A stretch of DNA of 64,000 bases from JAOAPY01 sp038237475 (GCA_038237475.1 JBBRYS010000001.1:62001-126000), one strand, 5' to 3'; positions 53,046 to 62,001 are shown, counted from the first letter of the stretch. Notes: generated by a model not told the origin, from the letters alone. Numbers and translations: made by a program.

Positions 53046-53065
53046 CATTAGAAGGGACCATAGTT

Positions 53066-53362
53066 ATGAATATTCAATACTGGCGCACAGAGATTGACGA
53101 AATCGACCGTACGTTACTGCAACTCCTGAACCGGCGCGCTCGTCTGGCCATGAAAGTTGGCGCTTTGAAAAGTGTGGCTGGCTTGCCATGTTGCGATCCG
53201 GAGCGCGAGCGGTCGGTCCTCCTGAGTCTGCAACAAGCCAACAGTGGTCCGCTGGATGAACGGGCTGTGGGACGGGTCTTCCGGCGCATAATTCTGGAAT
53301 CGCGCCGGCTCGAGACAGGCGCCGGCGAAGCCACAACCAGCACGCTCAAGGGTTTGTCGTGA
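53066..53362 (+). CDS. Chorismate mutase, AroQ type (monofunctional)
   Basis: A 98-aa all-helical enzyme that converts chorismate to prephenate. Active-site residues are recognisable: Arg7 (WRTEIDEIDRTLLQLLNRRA), Lys30 (VGALK...), and the later E(R)ERSVL segment. It is a stand-alone mutase; in many bacteria it is fused to prephenate dehydratase. Here that enzyme is the next gene, and the stop of this ORF overlaps its GTG by 4 nt (GTGA), pointing to translational coupling. Expression depends on the Phe attenuator just upstream. Confidence 0.9.
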   Translation: MNIQYWRTEIDEIDRTLLQLLNRRARLAMKVGALKSVAGLPCCDPERERSVLLSLQQANSGPLDERAVGRVFRRIILESRRLETGAGEATTSTLKGLS

Positions 53363-53964
53363 CTGGCCCGCTACCAAAACCGCGAATTGCGTTCCAGGGT
53401 GAAAGGGGCGCCTTCAGCGAAGAGGCAGCTCTTAAACTGCTGGGACCCGAGATCGAATTGATCGCGCGTCCGACCTTTGCTTCCCTGTTCAGCAGCGTCC
53501 TCGAAGGACTCGCAGACTTTGCCCTGGCGCCAATTGAGAACACGCTGATCGGGCCCATTGAACCAGTAGTCGCGTTGCTGCGCGATACACCGCTCACCAA
53601 CTGCGGTGAGATCTCAATTCGGATCCAGCAGCACTTGATTGGCTGTGAGGGGGCCGCGGTTGAGGAACTCAAAACGGTCGAATCCCACCCGGCAGCGCTC
53701 GCCCAATGCCGGCGCTTCTTTGCCGAACACCCGCAACTGAGGAGTGTCGCTGCCGACGATACCGCGGCCAGCGTAGCTCGCGTGATCAGCAGCGGCGATC
53801 GCACGCGTGCAGCCTTGGCCTCGAGGCGTGCAGCGGAAATTTATGAAGGCTTCATCATTGCTGAAAATCTGGAAGACAATTCCGAAAACTATACAAGCTT
53901 CGTATTGCTCTGCCACCCAACTGATCACTTAACTGCCTGGCCTGGCCTACACGCCAGCGCTTAA
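53359..53964 (+). CDS. pheA: Prephenate dehydratase without ACT domain
   Basis: A 201-aa catalytic domain that converts prephenate to phenylpyruvate. The two sub-lobes are visible (FQGERGAFSEEAALKLL; ALAPIENTLIGPI; ESHPAALAQCRRFF; ADDTAASVARVISS; ENLEDNSENYTSF). The motif usually NxTRF reads NYTSF (Arg to Ser at 180), which could affect activity. The protein ends right after this motif, so the approximately 80-residue ACT domain that gives Phe feedback in normal PheA is absent. Start is GTG 53359. Regulation may rest on attenuation instead. Confidence 0.88.
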   Translation: MTGPLPKPRIAFQGERGAFSEEAALKLLGPEIELIARPTFASLFSSVLEGLADFALAPIENTLIGPIEPVVALLRDTPLTNCGEISIRIQQHLIGCEGAAVEELKTVESHPAALAQCRRFFAEHPQLRSVAADDTAASVARVISSGDRTRAALASRRAAEIYEGFIIAENLEDNSENYTSFVLLCHPTDHLTAWPGLHASA

Positions 53965-53990
53965 CAAAGACTCAACAAGGATTTCAACTT

Positions 53991-54374
53991 ATGCTCGTTA
54001 ATATGTTGACAACCGCGACCCCAGAAGAAATCGAACACGTGACCGACCGGATTCGAGAGTGCGGCTTTCAAGCCCATGTCATTCAGGGAACTGAGCGCCC
54101 CGTTATTGGCGCTGTCGGCAGCAGTGGGCGGCGCTCCGAAATCGAAGCCCTGCGCGCTGCCCCGGGGGTTCAGGACGTGATTCAAATCACTCATCCCTTT
54201 AAGTTGGTAAGCCTGCAATTGAAGCCGCAGCGCACCGTTGTCGATGTGGGCGGAGTAAGAATCGGCGCCGGCAAGTTGGTGGTGATTGCAGGTCCCTGCT
54301 CAGTAGAATCCGGAGAACACGCGCACTTTCCGATGGTCCTCAATCACTCGATCTACCGGGCTTTGCTGAATTGA
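53991..54374 (+). pseudogene. DAHP synthase (AroF) regulatory-domain fragment, catalytic part missing
   Basis: Residues 1-107 match the N-terminus of type I-beta 3-deoxy-D-arabino-heptulosonate 7-phosphate synthase. There is a ferredoxin-like regulatory domain (TPEEIEHVTDRIRECGFQAH, VIGAVGSSGRR, QDVIQITHPFKLVSLQLKPQ) and the start of the barrel (VVIAGPCSVES, 97-107). After that the frame continues for 20 unrelated residues and stops; the rest of the approximately 340-aa TIM barrel is absent. It is third in the phe operon. It is either a 3'-truncated remnant or a regulatory domain kept on its own. Without the barrel it cannot be a synthase. Confidence 0.78.
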
Positions 54375-54481
54375 TGAGGGGACTCGGGCAGGAGCCGCAG
54401 AAAAAAGTTCGGGCCGCTTAGTGACCGTGCTAATTCCTTAATAGCGCCCGAGTTAGTTTGCGAACTTATTGCCTGCGATGT

Positions 54482-54895
54482 TCAGCTACGTTTGCGAGGT
54501 GGCTTTTCCTGACGGCTGAATTGAGTATAGGCAACGCGAAATAACTCTGAGAGCGCAGCGGCTGTTTCGGCAGTGAGATTTTGATCGGCGCGTAAATGAG
54601 CCTCGACGATTTCCGGCGTCGACTCGTGTGGATAGTAAATCACGGCTGAGGCATCGCTCGCGTCCGGGTGGCGGCCGCCGAGGATGCGCTCCATCGGCAT
54701 GTCGAGCCAGGAAGTCAGGCGTGCAATATTATCGGCATCGGGCTTGCCGGTGCCGTTTTCGATCCGGGATAGGGTGGAAGCCGACACTCCGGTCTTGTCC
54801 GCCACGTCGCGCAAACTCAAACTCAGTTCCTCACGACGGCGGCGAATTGCCCTTCCCAACTCTTCCGTATTAACCAAAGTTTTCGAGCGAGTCAT
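54482..54895 (-). CDS. XRE-type helix-turn-helix regulator
   Basis: A 137-aa regulator. The HTH (SLSLRDVADKTGVSASTLSR, then IENGTGKPDADNIARLTSWL) is of the lambda-repressor/XRE type; the C-terminal half (HLRADQNLTAETAAALSELF) is a short helical dimerisation-type segment. ATG 54895 is chosen because GGAGGAAATT precedes it. It is convergent with the phe operon and co-directional with the S41 protease further upstream. No target is evident. Confidence 0.87.
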   Translation of the reverse strand: MTRSKTLVNTEELGRAIRRRREELSLSLRDVADKTGVSASTLSRIENGTGKPDADNIARLTSWLDMPMERILGGRHPDASDASAVIYYPHESTPEIVEAHLRADQNLTAETAAALSELFRVAYTQFSRQEKPPRKRS

Positions 54896-55029
54896 AATTT
54901 CCTCCACTCTCAGTGCCAATTGTCAGCCCAACCATAGCACACGCTGGTTTTAGTCGCAAGACCTTGTTTTACCGGTGACACAGAAACGGGATGGTAGTTT
55001 TAGGCGTAAGAGTCGCTACATAACTGGTA

Positions 55030-56766
55030 TTACTGCGGACGGCGTTGGCTGGCAGTTTTCGCCAAATCGCGCGCGCGCGTCACGTCGCCCAATGCTTTGA
55101 CCACCTGCGGATCGTCGCTGGCTACGAATACGCGATCGGCCATCACTCGTCCGTAAGCGGCCGTCACCAGATTGAACCGCAATTGAGTCGTGATGAATTT
55201 CCGATTGGCATCAAGCTGGGCTGCACTTATTTTCAGCGCCGGCTGCTTTGTTACGAAGTCTTTGAAGGCATTGAAAGCCGCATCTGAAATCTGGAAGTCG
55301 TTGGGTTCAAGGTTGTGGTGAAAATCGATTGCTCGTCGTACGTCGTACGCACTAAGGCCGCCGATGCGCTGATTTACCACTTCGCGCACAAAGCCGAACA
55401 TCGGGTTGAGCAACCGGCGCTGGAAGAGTGAAATGGTCCGCGGTTCAACGGGATCGTCAGGCTCTATGCCGCCGCCTCCGTAAACTGCCCGGCCGGTATC
55501 CGTGTGCTTTTCAGGACCTGTAGGCTTCGTCATCTCTTTTTGATCAAGGCGATTCGAGCCACCATGAGTGTAATAATCGTAAAAGCCGCCGTTGGAATAG
55601 TCTCGCTGAATCAGACGTCCTGAGGGCGTGTAATACTTGGCCGAAGTGAGTGTCAAGCCTGCCCCCTGATCCAGTTGAATGATGGACTGCACCAGGCCTT
55701 TACCGAAGCTGGTCTTGCCGACGATCACAGCACGATCGTGATCCTGCATTGCGCCGGCGACGATCTCTGAGGCAGAGGCTGTGTATTCGTTAATCAAAAT
55801 AACCAGCGGAGTCAGATCAGGCGTTGCATTGCGTGAGATGCGCATGTTATCCCGCATGCTGGTGCGACCCTTCTGGGTCAGAATTAATTCTCCGCTCGGC
55901 AAAAACGTTTCGGCCACCTGAATCGCCTGGTCCAAAAATCCGCCCGGATTGTTACGCAGATCCAGGACCAGGGAGGTCATGCCCTTGTTGTGGAGGTCTT
56001 TGATCGCTCCTTGTAATTCTTCGGTGGTGGTGTAATTGAAGCCACGCGTCATATCGACATAACCAACGCCCGGGCTAACCATGTAAGCGTCGGGGATCGA
56101 TGGTTGCGGGACAACCTGACGAGTTATGGGAACGACTTCAACTCGTCCATCGAGGGCTCGCTCGATTGTGACTTTCACCTGAGAACCACGCGGTCCGCGA
56201 ATTTTGTCACGAACTTCAATCGACGGTTTGCCGGTCATGTCCACGCCATCGACGGCAAGAATCCGGTCACCATAGCGAAGCCCTGCGCGAGCGGCCGGAG
56301 AATCTTCGAAAGTTGCTGTGATGTAGGTGTCGTTGTTCGCTCCCAACAGGTAATTTAGAATCGAAGCGCCAATGCCGAAATACTCTGAGCGCTGGTCGGT
56401 TCTCAGTTCCTCAAACTCATCCTTATCAAAATAATTTGAATGCGGATCGAGAGATCGCAGCATTCCAGTAATTGAAGACTTGAACGCTGCGTTGTAATCG
56501 AGTTTGGCGCCCCCGACGTAGTGTTCTTCGACCAGCTTCAACGCCTCCTGAAAGTCTTCTTCAATCGAAGCGATGGTCCGCCCCCTGACATTACGGCGCG
56601 CCACCGCAGCAGTTACTGTTGCAGGCTTAGTCGTAGCCGTCGTCCCGGCAGCAGAACTCCCCTGAGTTTTCTGCTGGGCCAAAACTGCAGTTGAAGAAAC
56701 AAGCGACAGGGCGAATAGCCCTGCCACCAGTTGTGATATCAATCTCGAATATTTCTGTTTTAACAA
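55030..56766 (-). CDS. Exported C-terminal processing peptidase (S41)
   Basis: A CtpA/Tsp-type serine protease (578 aa from TTG 56766; longer frames run to 56976). The signal segment SQLVAGLFALSLVSSTAVLA places it in the periplasm. A helical N-domain precedes a PDZ domain (about 145-215) and the catalytic core with the Ser-Lys dyad Ser331 (TASASEI) and Lys356 (TSFGKG). It trims proteins from the C-terminus. The TTG start is inferred: it begins the signal peptide directly and a GGGG lies upstream, but an upstream ATG cannot be excluded. Confidence 0.88.
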   Translation of the reverse strand: MLKQKYSRLISQLVAGLFALSLVSSTAVLAQQKTQGSSAAGTTATTKPATVTAAVARRNVRGRTIASIEEDFQEALKLVEEHYVGGAKLDYNAAFKSSITGMLRSLDPHSNYFDKDEFEELRTDQRSEYFGIGASILNYLLGANNDTYITATFEDSPAARAGLRYGDRILAVDGVDMTGKPSIEVRDKIRGPRGSQVKVTIERALDGRVEVVPITRQVVPQPSIPDAYMVSPGVGYVDMTRGFNYTTTEELQGAIKDLHNKGMTSLVLDLRNNPGGFLDQAIQVAETFLPSGELILTQKGRTSMRDNMRISRNATPDLTPLVILINEYTASASEIVAGAMQDHDRAVIVGKTSFGKGLVQSIIQLDQGAGLTLTSAKYYTPSGRLIQRDYSNGGFYDYYTHGGSNRLDQKEMTKPTGPEKHTDTGRAVYGGGGIEPDDPVEPRTISLFQRRLLNPMFGFVREVVNQRIGGLSAYDVRRAIDFHHNLEPNDFQISDAAFNAFKDFVTKQPALKISAAQLDANRKFITTQLRFNLVTAAYGRVMADRVFVASDDPQVVKALGDVTRARDLAKTASQRRPQ

Positions 56767-57125
56767 GGTAAACCCCGGAGCTGATCTTGAAAGGTCCTGA
56801 CTGATCAAAAGCCTGTCGAAATATCGACCGGCCTGACGGTGAAATAATAGTACACGGACGCAAGCGAAGGGAGCAAGGTTGCGGTGCTGCGTTGTCGATG
56901 CGGCAATCGCAGCAGCTATATTAGGGCTGCAGATTTGACGTTTTCCAAGCCGCAGGAGCGAGGCGTTCCACGTCATTCAACTAACGCAAACTAAGTTTGC
57001 GCTCGATCAGGACGCTGGCCGGATGGGCTGGCTTGACGAAGGTTTGAAGCCATCCGTAGAATGACTTTCGGGTAATTCAAATCATTAAGTGCGCAAGCGT
57101 TTTCTTTAATCTCAAGGAGTTGGAT

Positions 57126-57548
57126 ATGAGTAGTCCTTATCAACGCCCGGAATCTGAGCCGGTAGAAACGGTAGACGACCTGATTCTTCACGACGACGGT
57201 TCAGAAGAGCATTCTGAACGTACCAAGTCTTCAGTTCGCGATCTCGCCTCGCGAATTCCGGAATCATTGAGTGCCATTGGCCGGGACATCAGCCGAACGA
57301 TCGAGCGAGCGATGTCGGCCAAGGATGAGTACGTCGTGGCCGTTAAAGTGTCTCCCGAAGCGCAGGACAAACTCGAACAACTAGTACAGGCGGGAGTTTT
57401 CCATAGTCGCGCCGAAGCCGCTGGCTTCCTCATCGACGAAGGTATCAAAACCCAATCCGCGCTATTTGAGCGAGTTGAACAAAAGCTCGCCGAGATCGAG
57501 CGGCTCAAAGCTGAACTGCGAGGATTAATCAACGAAACGCCGAGCTAA
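57126..57548 (+). CDS. Small acidic protein with ribbon-helix-helix-like segment and coiled coil
   Basis: A 140-aa protein of unknown function. An acidic N-terminal region (about 1-60) precedes a segment (YVVAVKVSPEAQDKLEQLVQ and SRAEAAGFLIDEGIK) whose strand-helix-helix pattern resembles a ribbon-helix-helix fold. The C-terminus is a heptad-like coiled coil (LFERVEQKLAEIERLKAELR). AAGGAG sits 6 nt before ATG 57126. It lies 112 nt upstream of the M16 pair in the same direction, so it could be its regulator, but that is inference. Confidence 0.65.
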   Translation: MSSPYQRPESEPVETVDDLILHDDGSEEHSERTKSSVRDLASRIPESLSAIGRDISRTIERAMSAKDEYVVAVKVSPEAQDKLEQLVQAGVFHSRAEAAGFLIDEGIKTQSALFERVEQKLAEIERLKAELRGLINETPS

Positions 57549-57660
57549 ACGGGCACCCAGTTGGTCATTAGTTTGAGCCTTCCACAGCGCCTAAATCCCA
57601 AACCTCGCTCATGGCGATAATTGCCCTTTGAGCCATAGCGAATAACGAGAGCCAACAAAC

Positions 57661-59160
57661 GTGCCAGAAAATTTTCAACTCCCGGAAACACCCATAGAAC
57701 AATTTACTCTCGCAAATGGCTTGCGGGTTGTGCTGAGCAGAGATCCGGCGGTACCGGTCGTCTCAGTCGTCGTCTATTACGATGTCGGCTCGCGCAATGA
57801 AAAAGAAGGCCGCACCGGCTTTGCACACCTGTTCGAACACATGATGTTTCAGGGCTCAGAGAACGTTCCAAAGGCGGCCCACTTCCAGTACATTTTCAAC
57901 GCCGGCGGAACGATGAACGGCACCACTTCGACAGAGCGGACGAATTACTTCGAGACTTTGCCCGCCAATCAGCTTCCCCTCGCGCTATGGCTGGAAAGTG
58001 ATCGCATGCGTTCACTGAAGGTGACGCAGGAAAATCTCGACAACCAACGCCAGGCGGTGCAGGAAGAAAAGCGTTTGCGCTATGACAATCAGCCCTACAT
58101 CAACGCGTTTCTTCTGATCAATGAATTAATTTTCAAGAACCCTGCGAACGCTCATTCCACTATCGGCTCGATGGAAGATCTCGATGCTGCGACCATCGAC
58201 GACATCCGCGGGTTCTTTCGCGTCTACTACGCTCCCAATAATGCCGTGCTCACGATTGTCGGAGATTTTGATTCCAACCAGGCCAAGCAACTGGTCGAGA
58301 CTTACTTCGGGAGTATTCCGCGTCAACCTGTTCCGCCACCAGTCGATGTCAGCGAGCCACCCGAGGTCCACAAGTCTCAGGACTCCTATCTCGACAAACT
58401 AGCGCCGGCTCCCGCATTCATCCTGGGCTGGAAGATTCCGCCCCGACGAACGCCGGATCACTACGCGTTGGCGCTGGCGGGTGACCTGCTCTTCGCCGGT
58501 GAAAGCTCACGCCTCTATCAGAAACTGGTAAAGGGCGATGAGTCCGTGGTTTCTATTCAGGGTGAAGTCGATGATCGCCGTGGCCCGTCCGCCCTCTATA
58601 TTTTCGCGTTGCCGAAACCGGGAGAAGATATTCCGACAATTCGGGAGCAGATATTCAATGAGATAAAGCGGCTGGCCACCGATGGACCAAGCGACGATGA
58701 GATGGAGAAGCTCCGCAACACGCTCTCCAACGATTCCGTTCGCGGCCGGCAATCAACCCTCTACCGCGCCCAGCGCATAGCGGAGTACACCCTTTATGAT
58801 GGCGATCCACACCTCTTCGATCACGAGTTGGATTTCTATCTGCAGGTAACCGCCGAGCAAATCAAAGCCGTTTGCACAAATTACCTCGACGTCGCCAACC
58901 GCGTCATGCTGGATGTAATTCCGGCCACGGAGGCTGAGAGTGAGACCGGTGCGGCAGCCGCAGCCTCGCAAACAAATGGAGCGGCCAGGCAACCCGCAGC
59001 ACCTGCGCCGCAAGTGCCTGCTGGGCCAACTCCCGAGCCTCCCTCAGCCAGTAAGGTTGAGACTCCTCTCGGTGACTCCAGCGACGGCACGCCGGAAGCT
59101 GTCCCACTATCGGACCCAACTGCAACCGTTGAACCTGGATCAGGGCCAGTACATCCGTAA
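57661..59160 (+). CDS. M16 zinc peptidase, catalytic subunit
   Basis: A 499-aa inverzincin-type peptidase. The zinc motif HxxEH is His56-Leu-Phe-Glu59-His60 and the distal Glu lies near 135-136 (QEEKR), so it should be active. The M16 C-domain follows to about residue 400. The last about 75 residues are Ala/Pro/Glu-rich and disordered. It starts at GTG 57661. No obvious signal peptide is seen, which is odd for this group. It is 3 nt from the next gene; the two resemble the active/inactive halves of M16B dimers. Confidence 0.9.
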   Translation: MPENFQLPETPIEQFTLANGLRVVLSRDPAVPVVSVVVYYDVGSRNEKEGRTGFAHLFEHMMFQGSENVPKAAHFQYIFNAGGTMNGTTSTERTNYFETLPANQLPLALWLESDRMRSLKVTQENLDNQRQAVQEEKRLRYDNQPYINAFLLINELIFKNPANAHSTIGSMEDLDAATIDDIRGFFRVYYAPNNAVLTIVGDFDSNQAKQLVETYFGSIPRQPVPPPVDVSEPPEVHKSQDSYLDKLAPAPAFILGWKIPPRRTPDHYALALAGDLLFAGESSRLYQKLVKGDESVVSIQGEVDDRRGPSALYIFALPKPGEDIPTIREQIFNEIKRLATDGPSDDEMEKLRNTLSNDSVRGRQSTLYRAQRIAEYTLYDGDPHLFDHELDFYLQVTAEQIKAVCTNYLDVANRVMLDVIPATEAESETGAAAAASQTNGAARQPAAPAPQVPAGPTPEPPSASKVETPLGDSSDGTPEAVPLSDPTATVEPGSGPVHP

Positions 59161-59163
59161 ACT

Positions 59164-60879
59164 ATGAATCAACAGGACGAATTTCGCCGCCATGCGCCGG
59201 CACCACTTCCTTCCAGTGAAATCAGAATCCCGACTCCTTACCAGACGGTCTTGCCCAACGGGCTGACGCTGGTAATAGTCGAGGACAAACGCCTGCCACT
59301 GGTAAGTTATCGCCTTGCTTTTCGCACCGGCGATGCACACGACCCGGCCGAATTGGCGGGGCTTACGGACCTGATGGCAGGCCTTCTGACTGAAGGGACC
59401 GCCTCAAGAACCAGCCTACAGATCGCCGAAGAGGTCGAGCGCATGGGTGCTACTTTGCACGCCGGCGCGGGCTCGGATTTCACGACGCTTTCGGCTTCGG
59501 CCTTGTCGGTGTTTGGTAACAAGATTTTAGAGTTGATGGCCGACGTCACCCTGCGGCCTTCTTTCCCTGAAAATGAAGTCGAGCTCACCAGGCAAAACAC
59601 CAAAGAGAGCTTGAAGCAACAGCGGGCTCAACCGTCTTTTCTCGCTAATGAAATGGTTTCGCGGGTGATGTTTGGCGATCACCCGTATGCGCGAATTTCT
59701 CCAACCCCGGAATCGATCGATGCCATCAAGCGCGAGCGCCTGGTCGAATTTCATCGGTCAGTGTTTATACCGAATAATGCGGTCTTCCTGATCGTGGGCG
59801 ATGTTGAGCGGGCCGCAGTCGAGCAAGGAGTGAGCAAGCTTTTCAGTGATTGGTCGCAGCGTGATCCGATCGCGGATCGCTTCCCTCAACCGCCCCTGAG
59901 AAATACGCGTACCGCCTATGTCATCGATCGGCCCGGCTCAGCTCAGTCAAACATCGTCATCTCAAACAGAGGCGTATATCGCACCAGCCAGGATTATTTT
60001 CCACTGCTGCTGATGCACACGGTACTTGGTGCAACTGCTTCCTCACGGCTATTTATGAATTTGCGTGAAGAAAAGGGTTATACCTACGGAGCCTATTCGA
60101 ATCTGGACACCAGGCGGACTGCCGGAACTCTGCGCGCGACTGCTGAAGTGCGCACTCCCGTGACGGGCGACTCGCTCAGAGAGTTCTTCTATGAATTGGA
60201 GCGGATTGGGAACGAACCAGTTACTGAGAAAGAAATTTCGGATGCCAAATCATATCTGACAGGCGTCTTTCCCATCAGGTTGGAAACACAGGAAGGCATG
60301 ATCGATCAATTGGTACAGATAAAAATGCTGGGCCTGCCCGATGACTATCTGGAACTGTATCGAGCACAGATTCAGGCGGTAACCCGGGAAGAAATTCAAG
60401 CGGTAGCGCAGAAATATATCCGCCCGGACGAAGCTGCAATCGTTATCGTCGGAGACGGCGCGCAAGTGATTGAACAGCTCCAACCGTATTGCACGAACAT
60501 AGAACTTTATAGTACGAGCGGAAAAAGAAAGGAGCAGACGGCGGCGGTTGCGGCAGCGGCCGCGCCTTTGGCTGCAAACCTGACCGGCATCTGGGCTCTG
60601 GAAATTCAAACGCCTTTCGGCCAGGACATTCCCGCTACCCTCACTCTCGAAAAGACGGACGCCGGCTTCAGTGGCAAAGTTGAATCTGCGATGGGACAGG
60701 GAGATCTGGCAAACGTCAGTCTCGATGGTCAGCAATTCCAGGCGACCCTGGCCTTCGCGATGGAAGGCAATGCCATTGATGCGAACATCAGTGGCAGTCT
60801 TGAGGGGACGCGTATGGAAGGGACCATCACCCTCAAGAATCTCCCTGAATTACCTTTCAGCGGCAGTCGCGCAGAGTAA
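59164..60879 (+). CDS. M16-family partner protein (zinc motif absent) with extra beta-domain
   Basis: A 571-aa protein of the M16 fold. At the position of HxxEH the sequence reads LTDLM (in DPAELAGLTDLMAGLLTEGT), so it is not a metallopeptidase but the usual non-catalytic partner. The M16 C-domain (EEKGYTYGAYSNLDTR, PGSAQSNIVISNRGVYR) is intact. Residues about 470-571 form an additional beta-rich domain (LTGIWALEIQTPFGQDIPAT, then LANVSLDGQQFQATLAFAME), uncommon in this family. It is translationally close to the catalytic subunit. Confidence 0.88.
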   Translation: MNQQDEFRRHAPAPLPSSEIRIPTPYQTVLPNGLTLVIVEDKRLPLVSYRLAFRTGDAHDPAELAGLTDLMAGLLTEGTASRTSLQIAEEVERMGATLHAGAGSDFTTLSASALSVFGNKILELMADVTLRPSFPENEVELTRQNTKESLKQQRAQPSFLANEMVSRVMFGDHPYARISPTPESIDAIKRERLVEFHRSVFIPNNAVFLIVGDVERAAVEQGVSKLFSDWSQRDPIADRFPQPPLRNTRTAYVIDRPGSAQSNIVISNRGVYRTSQDYFPLLLMHTVLGATASSRLFMNLREEKGYTYGAYSNLDTRRTAGTLRATAEVRTPVTGDSLREFFYELERIGNEPVTEKEISDAKSYLTGVFPIRLETQEGMIDQLVQIKMLGLPDDYLELYRAQIQAVTREEIQAVAQKYIRPDEAAIVIVGDGAQVIEQLQPYCTNIELYSTSGKRKEQTAAVAAAAAPLAANLTGIWALEIQTPFGQDIPATLTLEKTDAGFSGKVESAMGQGDLANVSLDGQQFQATLAFAMEGNAIDANISGSLEGTRMEGTITLKNLPELPFSGSRAE

Positions 60880-60907
60880 AAAACGCCCGGCACCAGAAGC
60901 GTGCCGG
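60876..60907 (-). terminator. Intrinsic terminator for the YCF48-like gene
   Basis: On the minus strand GCCCGGCAC-loop-GTGCCGGGC (60907-60899 with 60891-60883, 9 bp) is followed by a G and then TTTTTT. It lies about 110 nt after the stop at 61015, in the correct orientation. Read on the plus strand it has no T run, so it is not a terminator for the M16 gene, although it starts only 4 nt after its stop. Confidence 0.75.
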
Positions 60908-61014
60908 GCAATTGACAGGAGGAACCGAGTGTTATGACTGCCGCTTGATTCGCGGCAATTCCGAATAACCTCGACCCTCAGATGTCGCGAGTTCGCTCAG
61001 AAGTTGCTTGGCCG

Positions 61015-62001
61015 TTATCGCTCGTAACGCAAAACCACTCCATCTCCTCCCACCGCCCAGCCTGTCTTCTTTTGGAAGTGAAGTGCGTAAAGATTCTTTT
61101 TAGTAGAACTTTCCTGCATAAGCCAGGTTCGGCCACGATCACCGGAACGAAGCACAACTCCGCCCCGCCCAACGATCCAGCCATCGTCGTCATTAACAAA
61201 CTGAACACTCAATAGTGTGGATTGCACCTTGCTTTCGACCGGTTGCCACGACTCTCCAGCATCATTGGTTTTGAGCACAGTGCCTCGTTCACCTATCGCC
61301 CAGCCATCCCGGTCGTTACGAAACTCGATATGATAGAGCGTCGCTTTGGTGCCGGAACTCTGCCGGTTCCAGCTCCGGCCACCATCAAAGGTATAGAGAA
61401 TCGCCCCTTCGGCGCCAACAATCCAGCCGTGCTTATCATCGACGAAATCCAGATGAATCAACTCGGCGCGACTGGGGGCTCTTTGCCTTTGCCACGTGTC
61501 TCCGCCGTCATCGGTGAACGCAAGGATACTGTCCACCACGAACTCGTTCTTGCTGATCGAGCCCACTACCCAGCCCTTTTTTTTACTGGAAAAGCGCACG
61601 CTATAGAGTTCGGCATCGGCGCCCTGGATCTCCCCCGGTAAAAACCGCCGCGCTTCGCGCCAGCGATTGCCGCTGTCGCTGGTCCTGAAAATAACATTGC
61701 CTGCCAGTAAAAATCCGTCCTCTTTACTGCGAAAGTAAATGTCGTTCACGTCCTCGTGGGTATCAACGGTTTGTCTGGACCAGGTGCGTCCAGCATCGTC
61801 GGTCCGGCTCACAAAACCGCTATCGCCGCCAACCCAACCTCGCTTGCTGTCGAGAAAATAAACCGTGTTGAGATCTTTCCCCGCCGGACCAACTTGCGTT
61901 GCCACCCAGCCCGACTGTGCTCGCACAGAGGCGAGGCCACAGAATAAAAATGCAACTATCGTGATCATCAATCCGATTCCGTCGCAGTTCCGTAGCTTCA
62001 T
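61015..62001 (-). CDS. YCF48/HCF136-like beta-propeller protein (exported)
   Basis: A 328-aa protein with a signal peptide and repeated BNR-like propeller blades (GWVGGDSGFVSRTDDAGRTW, DDWQ-type repeats such as KHGWIVGAEGAILYTFDGGR). Similar proteins include photosystem II assembly factor HCF136, but no photosystem genes are present, and in heterotrophs the function is unknown. The start ATG 62001 has AAGGAA eight nt upstream; the frame extends to 62025. It ends before the hairpin at 60876-60907. Confidence 0.86.
   Translation of the reverse strand: MKLRNCDGIGLMITIVAFLFCGLASVRAQSGWVATQVGPAGKDLNTVYFLDSKRGWVGGDSGFVSRTDDAGRTWSRQTVDTHEDVNDIYFRSKEDGFLLAGNVIFRTSDSGNRWREARRFLPGEIQGADAELYSVRFSSKKKGWVVGSISKNEFVVDSILAFTDDGGDTWQRQRAPSRAELIHLDFVDDKHGWIVGAEGAILYTFDGGRSWNRQSSGTKATLYHIEFRNDRDGWAIGERGTVLKTNDAGESWQPVESKVQSTLLSVQFVNDDDGWIVGRGGVVLRSGDRGRTWLMQESSTKKNLYALHFQKKTGWAVGGDGVVLRYER

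Noticed and set aside
54382..54453. ACTCGGGC/GCCCGAGT inverted repeat after the DAHPS fragment
   Set aside because: 8-bp arms 56 nt apart without a T run; too weak to call an RNA or terminator.
60908..60950. AGGAGGAA ribosome-site-like sequence on the plus strand after the M16 gene
   Set aside because: Only two- to four-codon frames follow it, so no gene can be supported.
61015..62001. Photosystem assembly role for the HCF136-like protein
   Set aside because: No photosynthesis gene in the window; the fold is widespread in heterotrophs, so only the family name is used.
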